Shown here piece by piece: positions 7,757 to 14,787 of a DNA stretch of 54,298 nt (its first letter is position 1; the number at the start of each line of letters is the position of its first letter). The translations under genes were made by a program, and so were the position numbers. The notes beneath the pieces are model-generated. The model was not told the origin of the DNA, did no database searches, and saw only the letters and a program-made list of their open reading frames with translations. Origin of the DNA: Streptomyces bobili (GTDB taxonomy: Bacteria; Actinomycetota; Actinomycetes; Streptomycetales; Streptomycetaceae); NCBI RefSeq assembly GCF_002154575.1, contig NZ_MUBA01000039.1, forward strand, positions 1 to 54,298, written 5' to 3'.

Positions 7757-8293
7757 ATGGTCACCAGAAGACTGGGATCCGTTGGCGCGCATGACAGGGA
7801 ACGGACGAACAACAACACACGAGCGTCGCTCACAAAACTCTTCTTCATTTCGCTGGTCACCGCTTTGGTCGGCGTCTTTGCCGTAAATAGCGCAGACGCC
7901 GATACGCCGGAAAGGCGACAAGTCGAGGTCCTCGAACTCAAGGTTCAGAACGATCAGTACGCGTATACCGATCTCGACCCGAAAGGGCCGAGCCTGGGTG
8001 ATACGCACGTCTACTCCGGCACCGCGATAAAGGACGGCCGCAGTGTCGGACGCGGGGGCGGGTCGTGCCAGGTCATCCACATCAAGGGCGACGAACTCAC
8101 GACCCAGTGCCTGATCACGATGGAACTTGAGCGCGGCTCTCTGACGATGCAGTCGCTCTGGGGGAGCGGAACGAGCTCGCTCGACATGGCGATCACCGGC
8201 GGTACGGGGGACTTCCGTGAAGCGCGGGGCACCGTCCGCTACTGGGACATCGCAACGCCGGAAGAGAGGGTGCGGGCCGAAATTCTGCGCTGA
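7757..8293 (+). CDS. Secreted allene oxide cyclase barrel-like protein
   Basis: 178 residues. GAGGAGG stands 8 nt before the ATG. A basic N-region is followed by a hydrophobic stretch (LFFISLVTALVGVFAV, about 28-43) and an ADA-type cleavage site, so the protein is exported or anchored. The mature part has the AOC/dirigent-like beta-barrel pattern: VYSGTAIKDGRSVGRGGGSC, then SLTMQSLW, then AITGGTGDFREARGTVRYWD. Plant relatives cyclise epoxy fatty acids or guide radical coupling; the bacterial role is unknown. It stands divergent from the sigma factor gene and heads a run of three small genes. Confidence 0.8.
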   Translation: MVTRRLGSVGAHDRERTNNNTRASLTKLFFISLVTALVGVFAVNSADADTPERRQVEVLELKVQNDQYAYTDLDPKGPSLGDTHVYSGTAIKDGRSVGRGGGSCQVIHIKGDELTTQCLITMELERGSLTMQSLWGSGTSSLDMAITGGTGDFREARGTVRYWDIATPEERVRAEILR

Positions 8294-8367
8294 TAGGTGA
8301 AGCGTAATCCGCAGAGCGGAGCGTGTGAGAAGCCAAGGTTCCACCACGAAAGGGAAGTGAGGTCGCG

Positions 8368-8808
8368 ATGCCTACGCAACGCGAGATGGACGAAGCCGAG
8401 ATTCGCCGGCAAGTCGACATGATCGCCCAGGGACTCCAGGCCAAGGATCCCGGGGGCCTGAAGAATCTGTACGCAACGGACATCGTGTCCTTCGACATCG
8501 AGCCGCCGCTCCAGAGTGTGGGGATGGAGGCGAAACTCAAGAACTGGGCGCCCGTGTTCGCGTTCTTCGAGAGCGTGACCTACGACGTTCGCGAGCTGAC
8601 CCTCACCGTGGGCGATGACGTGGCCTTCGGGCACGCCTTTGCTCGTCTCAGCGGCACGCTGAAGGACGGGACGGCGATGAGCGGTATGTGGGTCAGGGTC
8701 ACGTACTGCTTCCGGAAGATCGACGGGACCTGGCTGATCACGCACGACCAGGTCTCGGTGCCGCTCGACATCGCGAGCGGCAAAGGAGCGGTCGACCTCG
8801 AGCCCTGA
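8368..8808 (+). CDS. NTF2-like (SnoaL/DUF4440-type) protein
   Basis: 146 residues with the alpha-beta cone fold of the NTF2 superfamily: an N-terminal helix (IRRQVDMIAQGLQAKDPGGL), a strand with DIVSFDIEPPL, and C-terminal strands (VTYCFRKIDGTWLITHDQVS) typical of SnoaL_3-type proteins, where the final HxxxS segment lines the pocket. Members are isomerases, hydrolases or binding proteins. It lies 75 bp behind the AOC-like gene with AAAGGGAAG upstream. Together with the next gene it may form a small stress-induced unit under the divergent sigma factor. The substrate is unknown. Confidence 0.8.
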   Translation: MPTQREMDEAEIRRQVDMIAQGLQAKDPGGLKNLYATDIVSFDIEPPLQSVGMEAKLKNWAPVFAFFESVTYDVRELTLTVGDDVAFGHAFARLSGTLKDGTAMSGMWVRVTYCFRKIDGTWLITHDQVSVPLDIASGKGAVDLEP

Positions 8809-8972
8809 CAGATCACGGGAGTTCGAGCAATACCAGGCAACTGTCCGCGACGACCGACGTCTTGGGCCCCAAGCGCCGACGGGCGCGCCGCTCGCGATGG
8901 ATCACGGGCACCAACCCCGACCCACCATCCCCCTCGCGGCGCTGCCGCGGCCGCACAACCACAGAGGAAGCC

Positions 8973-9527
8973 ATGAATGAAACCATGAACAGCGCTCCCG
9001 CGACCGAGATTCCGGGCTATCTGGCCGGCACGTGGAAGGCCGACCCGGCGCACTCCGAGATCGCCTTCTCAGTCCGCCTCCTCGGGATCAGCAAGACGCG
9101 GGGCCGTTTCACCACCCACGACGTCACGCTCGTCACGGACAAGAACCCACTGCGCTCGTCGGTCACCGCGACGATCGACCTCGCATCCATCGACACCGGC
9201 AACGAAAAGCGAGACAGCCACCTCCACGCCGCCGAATACCTCGACGTCGGCACGTACCCGGCGATGAGCTACCGCTCGACCGGCATCCGCCAGACAGTCG
9301 ACGGTTGGGCCGTCGACGGTGAGCTGACCTTGCACGGCGTCACACGGCAGGTGCCGCTGACCCTCAAGGTGAACGCCTTCAGCTCGGACCAGCGGGATGG
9401 ACAGCGGGCCGGCTTCTCCGCGACCGCAGAGATCGACCGGCGCGACTTCGGCATCAACGCCGGTGGCGTGGCACTCAGCAACAAGGTGTCGATCGGCCTC
9501 GAAATCCAGGCCGTTCTCCACAAGTGA
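8973..9527 (+). CDS. YceI-family lipid-binding-like protein
   Basis: 184 residues, one YceI domain. It opens GTWKADPAHSEIAFSVR, the standard first strand, and continues with FTTHDVTLVTD, the ligand-pocket segment EKRDSHLHAAEYLDV, the DGWAVDGELTLHGVTR strand pair and RRDFGINAGG. YceI proteins are lipocalin-like barrels that bind polyprenoids or fatty acyl chains. There is no signal peptide, as in many actinobacterial members, so it acts in the cytoplasm. AGAGGAAG precedes the ATG at 8973. Third gene behind the sigma-divergent promoter. Confidence 0.9.
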   Translation: MNETMNSAPATEIPGYLAGTWKADPAHSEIAFSVRLLGISKTRGRFTTHDVTLVTDKNPLRSSVTATIDLASIDTGNEKRDSHLHAAEYLDVGTYPAMSYRSTGIRQTVDGWAVDGELTLHGVTRQVPLTLKVNAFSSDQRDGQRAGFSATAEIDRRDFGINAGGVALSNKVSIGLEIQAVLHK

Positions 9528-9829
9528 CCCGCCCAGGACGGGCGGCCACGCCCCCATCCACCGATCGTGCATTGTCCCGATTCCGCAGTTCGACCGAGCG
9601 GGATCGGGGCACCCCCCCCCGCCACCCTTCACACGTGGACACGTGGAATCACCATGCCCACCTGGACCAGGTCGCCGTCGCCCTCGACCAGCAGCAATGG
9701 CAGCACACGAACCCGGCCGGAGGCGAGTCCTGCACGCGCCGGAACGCCAACCCCTTCTCACAAACGACCCTTTGCGGGAGCAAGATCGGAAACGGTCGCC
9801 GGAAACGGCCCAGGGCCCCCGATCGGTTC
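9528..9829. other. Intergenic stretch between the YceI gene and transposase remnant B
   Basis: Holds a small GC hairpin (CCGCCC at 9529-9534 with GGGCGG at 9540-9545) directly after the YceI stop, a plausible terminator without T-run, and a nine-C tract at 9612-9620. I found no supportable gene here on either strand and no repeat shared with other parts of the window. Confidence 0.5.
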
Positions 9830-10848
9830 TCAGAACTCGTTCTCACGCAAGTGGTGACGGACCATGTTCTGGGAATCGGCGGCGTCCTTGTCCCGCAAGG
9901 GGCGCAGACCGCGGGTGGGCAGGTCGGGGAGCTGGAACGAGTACCGGCCGAGCATGTTGATGTGGTGCCGCACGAACGGTGACAGCTGGGCGACGTCCTC
10001 GTCGCGGACGTCGAACCCGTCCGCCCGCAGCTGCGCCACCGCGGCGTCCATGTAGCGGGTGTTGAAGAGCACGACGGCGTTGAGGACCAGGCCGAGCGCG
10101 CCGATCTGGTCCTCCATGCCTTCCTGGTAGCGCTGGTAGAGCTGCCCTGAGCGGCCGTGGAAGATCTTCCGGGCGAGGGAGTGGCGGCCCTGCTGGAGGT
10201 TGGCCTGCGCCTTGATCTGGCGGCGGTAGCCGGGCTCGTCGGCCAGGCGCAGGATGTGCAGGGACTTGGCGATCCGCCCGTAGTGCGCGATCGCGTCCCC
10301 CAGCGGGGTCGGCCGCCCGTCCCGCGACAGCATCCGGATCACGTCGTACGCACGGAGGGCGCCGGTGTGGACGGAGCCGATGATCCGAAGGATGTCCTCG
10401 CACAGGCCCGGTAGGTGGCCAGCCGCAGCTACGTCTGGTCCACGTGGGACAACCTGCCGTATTTCAGCTCGTCGGTCCCGCCGATGACCGGTGTGTAGCC
10501 GACGTTGCAGCCGTGCGCGACCAGCAGCGCGGCGACCGTCACGTGCAGGTCCTTGAGCCTGGCCTCACCGCCGGTGATCGAGGTGAACGCCTGGTCGGCG
10601 CCGGTCCAGGAGAACACCTCTAGCAGGACCTCCGGCAGGTCGACGCGGGGCATCATCGCCTCCACCGCCTCCACCGCCTTCCGCAGGTCGATCAGGGAGA
10701 CGGGTTCGGGCTCCGGCTGAAGGGCGGCGAAGTGCAGGCGGCCGTCGTCGCCGAACACGATCTGTGAGGTCGCCGGCACCCGCCCGGCGACCTCCCGGTA
10801 CGTGCCGTCCAGCAGCGCGGCCCGCGCCGCCAGGTGCTCCCCGGCCTA
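9830..10848 (-). pseudogene. Tn3-family transposase remnant B with catalytic-core deletion and nonsense codons
   Basis: The C-terminal part is well preserved: DVIRMLSRDGRPTPLG, HYGRIAKSLHIL, QGRHSLARKIFHG, GMEDQIGALGLVLNAVVLFN, RDEDVAQLSP and HHINMLGRYSFQLP, ending at TGA 9830. Upstream, another block (RVDLPEVLLEVFSWTGADQA; GRLSHVDQT) is interrupted by TAG at 10429-10431 where relatives have Tyr in YLR. Right after it the sequence jumps to the region encoding EDILRIIGSVHTGALRAYD, so the entire DDE core is missing. A further in-frame TAG lies at 10846-10848, and homology may reach about 10.9 kb. The copy cannot be active. Confidence 0.85.
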
Positions 10849-10921
10849 GGCGGGCAGGTTCAGGGAGGCCAGCACGGTCGGGCGGACCTTCTCACGCGAG
10901 GGCGCGCGCGTCCGGGCGCCG

Positions 10922-10986
10922 GGATTTCCCTGAGGGCGGAACGTCGGAGCCCTCCCCTCGGCGGCCGGTCCTCCTAGGCTGGGAAG
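10922..10986 (+). promoter_or_regulatory. popR promoter region with GGATTTCCCTG box and leaderless-type -10
   Basis: GGATTTCCCTG at 10922-10932 also occurs at 12767-12777 upstream of clpP3, so it may be part of a shared PopR operator. TAGGCT at 10975-10980 is a good -10 element. The GTG start of popR lies 7 nt beyond it, placing the predicted transcription start on the start codon itself. I see no convincing -35. Confidence 0.45.
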
Positions 10987-11409
10987 GTGAGCAACCAAGC
11001 GCCGAACCACGCCCGCGTGATCCCGCTGCGCCCCTCGGCGGGGCGCCCGGGGACCACCCGCCCCGCCGACCGGCAGCCCACCCCCAGAGAACCTCTCTGG
11101 CGCGACCTGGTGGGCGACGTCCTGCGTCGCGAACGCCAGGCCCAGGAGCGCACGTTGAAGGACGTCGCCGACACCGCCCGCATCTCCATGCCGTATCTGT
11201 CGGAGGTGGAGCGCGGCCGCAAGGAGGCCTCCTCGGAGGTCCTGGCGGCTGCCGCCCGCGCCCTCGGCCTGAGCCTCGGCGACCTGCTGGCGCGCGCCCA
11301 GGGCGAGCTGGTCAGGCTCACCAGCCGGACCTCGCGCACCACGCAGACCTCGCACGCCGGCAGCACGGCGACCACGTCCTCGTACAACGGGCTCTGCCTG
11401 GCCGCCTGA
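10987..11409 (+). CDS. popR: XRE-family regulator PopR (controller of clpP3-clpP4)
   Basis: 140 residues. A helix-turn-helix occupies about 44-100 (LVGDVLRRERQAQERTLKDV, ISMPYLSEVERGRKEASSEV). The protein ends in CLAA. In Streptomyces, PopR activates the clpP3-clpP4 operon and is itself degraded by ClpP1/P2 through two C-terminal alanines, much like an ssrA tag; this protein has that ending and lies tail to tail with a clpP pair. The start is GTG 10987. A GGGAAG directly abuts it, too close for a normal ribosome site, and the -10 hexamer spacing suggests a leaderless message. The related regulator ClgR is the alternative, but gene context favours PopR. Confidence 0.8.
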   Translation: MSNQAPNHARVIPLRPSAGRPGTTRPADRQPTPREPLWRDLVGDVLRRERQAQERTLKDVADTARISMPYLSEVERGRKEASSEVLAAAARALGLSLGDLLARAQGELVRLTSRTSRTTQTSHAGSTATTSSYNGLCLAA

Positions 11410-11430
11410 CGGCACCAACGGGCCGGCGTC

Positions 11431-12033
11431 CTACACCCGCACGGGGCGCCGGCCCAGTACCTCGTCGACCAGGCCGTACGCCACCGCCTCCTGCGCGGTG
11501 AACACCTTGTCGCGGTCCATGTCCGCGCGCAGCGTCGCCACGTCGTGGTGAGTGTGCCGGCTCAGCACCTCCTCGACCTGGGCGCGGATGCGGACCATCT
11601 CCTTGGCCTGGAGCGCCAGGTCCGACACCGTGCCCTGCCGCCCGCCACTCGCCGGCTGCCCGAGCAGCACCCGCGCGTGCTCCAGCGCGAACCGCCGCCC
11701 GGGGTCCCCGCCCGCCAGCAGTACGGCCGCGGTGGACGCCGCCTGGCCGACACAGAACGTCGCGATGGGCGCCTGCACGAACGTCATCGTGTCGTAGATC
11801 GCCATCAGCGAAGTGAACGAGCCGCCGGGGGAGTTGATGTAGATCGCGATCTCGTTCTCCGGCCCCGACGACTCCAGATGCAGGAGTTGCGCGATGACGA
11901 CGTTGGCCACGCCGTCGTCGATCTCGGTACCGAGGAAGATGATCCGTTCGGCCAGCAGCCGGCTGTAGACGTCGTAGGACCGCTCGCCCTGCGGGGTCCG
12001 CTCGACCACGTTCGGAATCGTGTACGTCCCCAT
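11431..12033 (-). CDS. clpP4: ClpP-family subunit (ClpP4-like) lacking the catalytic histidine
   Basis: 200 residues. The nucleophile Ser100 ([11 protein letters not shown]) and the Asp171 region (ADMDRDKVF) are present. The position of the catalytic His, HQP in active ClpP, reads LLGQPASGG, with Gly125 replacing it. Alone it should be proteolytically inactive, working as a structural or modulating partner in a mixed tetradecamer with the intact ClpP encoded just upstream. Start and stop are one base apart: the upstream stop is at 12035-12037 and this ATG begins at 12033, so the two are coupled. The operon is likely controlled by PopR. Confidence 0.88.
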   Translation of the reverse strand: MGTYTIPNVVERTPQGERSYDVYSRLLAERIIFLGTEIDDGVANVVIAQLLHLESSGPENEIAIYINSPGGSFTSLMAIYDTMTFVQAPIATFCVGQAASTAAVLLAGGDPGRRFALEHARVLLGQPASGGRQGTVSDLALQAKEMVRIRAQVEEVLSRHTHHDVATLRADMDRDKVFTAQEAVAYGLVDEVLGRRPVRV

Positions 12034-12034
12034 G

Positions 12035-12688
12035 TCAGAGTCCCATCCGTCGCTTCGAGGCGGCCGGGCGGACGTCGGCCAGCGACTCCACGACCCGGTC
12101 GACGATGCCGTACTCCCTGGCCTCCTCGGCCGTGAACCAGCGGTCGCGGTCGCCGTCACGGGAGATGGTCTCCGGGCTCTGACCGGTGTGCTCGGCGGTG
12201 ATCCGCTCGATGGTCCGCTTGGTGAACTCCAGGTTCTCCGCCTGGATCTCGATGTCCGCGGTGGTGCCGCCGATCCCCGCCGACGGCTGGTGCATCATGA
12301 CGCGCGCGTTCGGCAGCGCGTACCGCTTGCCCGCCGTACCGACGCTCAGCAGGAACTGCCCCATGCTGGCCGCGAATCCCATCGCCAGCGTCGAGACGTC
12401 GTTGGGGACGAGCCGCATCGTGTCGTAGATGGCCAGGCCCGCGTGGACCGAGCCGCCGGGGCTGTTGATGTACAGGCTGATGTCGGTGCGCGGGTCCTCC
12501 GCCGACAGGATCAGCAACTGCGCGCAGACCCGGTTCGCGGACACCTCGTCGACCTGGGTACCGAGCAACACGATGCGCTGGTTCAGCAGTTGGGCCGCGA
12601 GCTGGTCGTCGAAGCGGCCGGGAGAGGTGTCGCCCTCCTCGGCCCGAGGGAGCAGGGCCGGCGCGGCACCGGCGAGGAATGGGGACAT
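12035..12688 (-). CDS. clpP3: ATP-dependent Clp protease proteolytic subunit (ClpP3-like)
   Basis: 217 residues with a complete triad: Ser108 in [11 protein letters not shown], His133 in VMMHQPSAG and Asp178 in [20 protein letters not shown] is the oxyanion/handle region. The N-terminal 30 residues (a propeptide-like, Ala/Pro-rich extension) should be processed. It forms the peptidase barrel used with ClpX or ClpC ATPases. AAGGAG sits 6 nt before the chosen ATG 12688; the frame is open further upstream but without signals. It is the first gene of the clpP3-clpP4 unit, which in Streptomyces substitutes when ClpP1/P2 is impaired. Confidence 0.92.
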   Translation of the reverse strand: MSPFLAGAAPALLPRAEEGDTSPGRFDDQLAAQLLNQRIVLLGTQVDEVSANRVCAQLLILSAEDPRTDISLYINSPGGSVHAGLAIYDTMRLVPNDVSTLAMGFAASMGQFLLSVGTAGKRYALPNARVMMHQPSAGIGGTTADIEIQAENLEFTKRTIERITAEHTGQSPETISRDGDRDRWFTAEEAREYGIVDRVVESLADVRPAASKRRMGL

Positions 12689-12766
12689 GGGCGCTCCTTG
12701 TCGAGGGGTGGTGCGGCAGCGCTCCTGCCGCGCCACCCACTCTCGGCGCGTGACCGCCCCCGTGGC

Positions 12767-12787
12767 GGATTTCCCTGCCCTGGGCAG
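12767..12787. promoter_or_regulatory. Candidate PopR operator upstream of clpP3
   Basis: GGATTTCCCTG (12767-12777), shared with the popR upstream region, runs into a perfect 13-bp palindrome CTGCCCTGGGCAG (12775-12787). The pair sits about 80-100 bp upstream of the clpP3 start, in the gap divergent to the PhnB-like gene. Linking it to PopR is inference from position and sharing. Confidence 0.4.
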
Positions 12788-12944
12788 ATTCGCCGACAGC
12801 AGAGGCCGAAGCCGGGGGAGGCCCGCATCGGCAAGACGGCGAAGCCGGTCGAACGAGTACGCCTTCGAGCGATGAGTTTCGGGACGCGGACCGGTCCACA
12901 CCCATGACCGCGCTCCACGTACTCCCGCGCTCCCGGAGGAACTC

Positions 12945-13427
12945 ATGACCACCGACGGATTCACCACGTGTCTCTGGTTCGACGGCCAGGCGGAGGAAGC
13001 CGCCCACCACTACGTGTCCATCTTCAAGAACTCCAGCGTCGGCACCGTCGCCCGCTACACCGAGGCGGGACCGGGCCCCGCCGGCTCAGTGGTCACCGTG
13101 GAGTTCACGGCGAACGGTCAGAGGTTCATCGGCCTCAACGGCGGCCCGCAGTTCACGTTCAACGAGGCCATCTCCTTCCAGATCGACTGCGCCGACCAGG
13201 AAGAGGTCGACCACTACTGGAACAAGCTCGTCGAGGGCGGTGGCGAACACGGTCCCTGCGGCTGGCTCAAGGACAAGTACGGCGTGTCCTGGCAGGTCGT
13301 GCCCACCGAGCTGACCGAGATGGTCACCGACCCGGACCAGGAGAAGGCCGCCCGCGCCATGAAGGCCATGCTCTCCATGAGCAAGCTCGACATCGCCGCC
13401 CTGCGCAAGGCGTACGACGGGGAGTAG
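12945..13427 (+). CDS. PhnB/YjdN-like VOC-fold protein
   Basis: 160 residues. TCLWFDGQAEEAAHHYVSIF, FTANGQRFIGLNGGPQF, GWLKDKYGVSWQVVP and the C-terminal KLDIAALRKAYDGE are the standard blocks of the PhnB-like family (also listed as 3-demethylubiquinone-9 3-methyltransferase domain, a misnomer since members are metal-independent or zinc VOC folds). Function is unknown. CGGAGGAACTC gives a good ribosome site before the ATG. It is divergent from clpP3 and convergent with the next gene; no operon partner is visible. Confidence 0.9.
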   Translation: MTTDGFTTCLWFDGQAEEAAHHYVSIFKNSSVGTVARYTEAGPGPAGSVVTVEFTANGQRFIGLNGGPQFTFNEAISFQIDCADQEEVDHYWNKLVEGGGEHGPCGWLKDKYGVSWQVVPTELTEMVTDPDQEKAARAMKAMLSMSKLDIAALRKAYDGE

Positions 13428-13443
13428 AGGCGCCGCTTTCCCG

Positions 13444-14337
13444 TCAGCCTCCGGTCTCCGCCAGGATCTCCCTGATCACATGCCGGGAGTTCTCCGCCAG
13501 CGATGGATTGGTCTCCCAGTAGTACGGCAGCTGGATCAGCGAGATCGACAGCGCCCAGCCCCGGCCGCGCGCCCACTCGGCGTCGTCCGCGCCCACCTTC
13601 TCCCGGAAGGTGGCGCGGGCCGACGCCGGCAGCAGGTTCCAGGCCACGATCAGGTCGACGGCCGGGTCCCCGATCCCCACACAGCCGAAGTCGATCACCG
13701 CGGCGAGCCGGCCGTCCGCGACCAGCACGTTTCCCGGCGACAGGTCGCCGTGGGCCCACGCGGGCGGCTCCGTACGGCCCGGCGCGCGCAGCGCCTCCTC
13801 CCACAGGGCGGTGACCGCGGCGACGTCGATCCGGCCCTCCAGTTGGGCCAGGGCCGAGCGGGTCGGCGCATCCCGTTCCGCCAGCGGCATACCCCGGTAT
13901 CCGGGCGGCCCGCCCCGCGCGTCGACCTCGCGCAGCCCCGCGACGAACGCCCCCAGATCGGCGGCCAGCGCCTCGGGCCGCTCCAGGGCTCCCGCGACGG
14001 GATTACGGCCGTCCAGCCACCCGTAGACGGACCAGGGCCACGGAAACCCGTCGCCGGGGCCGCCCCGCGCCAGCGGCACCGGCGCGGCCACGGACAGCCG
14101 CGGCCCGAGCCGCTCCAGCCAGCGCACCTCGTACGCCACGCTCTCCACCGCCCCCGGATGCCGGGGCAGGCGCACCACCTTGTCGGCGCCCAGCCGGAAC
14201 ATCGCGTTCTCCGTCCCGGAGGACGTCAGCCGCTCCACGGGCAGCGACGCCCATCCCGGGAACTGCGCGGCCACCAGCCGCCGTACCAGCGCGGAGTCCA
14301 CGTCGACCTCGTCGGGGTGCATCTTCAGGGCACACAT
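13444..14337 (-). CDS. Aminoglycoside/macrolide phosphotransferase-family kinase
   Basis: 297 residues from ATG 14337, with GGAG 8-9 nt upstream. The APH fold is complete: an N-lobe with a Lys-containing strand (GADKVVRLPR), the Brenner-type catalytic loop HGDLSPGNVLV and the metal-binding DFG-like VIDFGCVGIGDPAVD. Such kinases phosphorylate hydroxyls of aminoglycosides, macrolides or endogenous small molecules. In streptomycetes many are housekeeping or orphan resistance genes; the sequence does not identify a drug. It is divergent from the mannanase gene across a 450-bp gap. Confidence 0.88.
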   Translation of the reverse strand: MCALKMHPDEVDVDSALVRRLVAAQFPGWASLPVERLTSSGTENAMFRLGADKVVRLPRHPGAVESVAYEVRWLERLGPRLSVAAPVPLARGGPGDGFPWPWSVYGWLDGRNPVAGALERPEALAADLGAFVAGLREVDARGGPPGYRGMPLAERDAPTRSALAQLEGRIDVAAVTALWEEALRAPGRTEPPAWAHGDLSPGNVLVADGRLAAVIDFGCVGIGDPAVDLIVAWNLLPASARATFREKVGADDAEWARGRGWALSISLIQLPYYWETNPSLAENSRHVIREILAETGG

Positions 14338-14657
14338 GCCGCTCACTCCAGGTGATCGGAGCGACGGCTGTCCAACGAATTGCGGGGCCGCGAGCCCGGC
14401 CGCGACCGAGGGCGGCACATGGTGGTCGAACCCCACGTCGACGCTCGCCCTCCGGACGGTCAGGACCTGACGTGGGAAACCGGCTGCGAAAACTTTCGAG
14501 AAGCCGCGGCAAAAGGCCCCGCCGAGAAGCTGCCGCGGAACGCCCGCCCGGAAGCCGCGGTGAAAACGTCGGAAACCGGTACGGAAACTGCTGCGGAAGT
14601 AGTCCGTCGGCCGCCACACCGCTCGGACCGGGCGGCCGACGGCCTCTGCGCGATGCC
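14338..14657. other. Long divergent intergenic region with repeated purine-rich motifs
   Basis: Between the kinase and mannanase genes. From about 14466 to 14600 the plus strand carries repeated GAAAC/CGGAA and AGCCGCGG-type motifs (GGAAACCGG occurs near both ends of the stretch) and a short CGAAAACTTTCG palindrome-like site. Open frames exist but their composition does not look coding. I see no gene; upstream regulatory sites for the mannanase are the likeliest content. Confidence 0.4.
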
Positions 14658-14686
14658 TTGACGTGTACTTGCCGCAGTGGCTTCAT
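14658..14686 (+). promoter_or_regulatory. Probable manA promoter
   Basis: TTGACG (14658-14663), a 17-bp spacer and CTTCAT (14681-14686). The -10 is weak but its last base is the first base of the CebR palindrome, so the predicted start falls inside the operator, as expected for steric repression. Confidence 0.5.
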
Positions 14687-14699
14687 GGGAGCGCTCCCA
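14686..14699. promoter_or_regulatory. CebR box (perfect 14-bp palindrome)
   Basis: TGGGAGCGCTCCCA is exactly the operator known for CebR, the LacI-family repressor of cellulose and cello-oligosaccharide utilisation in Streptomyces, released by cellobiose. It lies about 90 bp before the mannanase start codon. No cebR gene is in the window. Confidence 0.88.
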
Positions 14700-14787
14700 C
14701 CCATCACCTCCCTCGTATCACCTCCCACCCGTCACCTCCCATCCGTCCTCCCTGCCTGAGTTTCTGGCGCTCACTCCTGGAGTCGCA

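Noticed and set aside
5989-10342. Remnants A and B as halves of one transposase split by the sigma/AOC cargo
   Set aside because: They overlap in the RIAKTLHLL/RIAKSLHIL region with clearly different sequence, so two elements contributed.
9830-10848. Intact transposase
   Set aside because: Two in-frame TAG codons and loss of the DDE core.
14380-14661. 93-codon open frame upstream of the mannanase
   Set aside because: No domain and no ribosome site; its repeats are better read as DNA motifs.
14677-14787. Upstream ATG as mannanase start
   Set aside because: It lies between promoter elements and over the CebR box; GTG 14788 has a GGAG site and gives a normal signal peptide.
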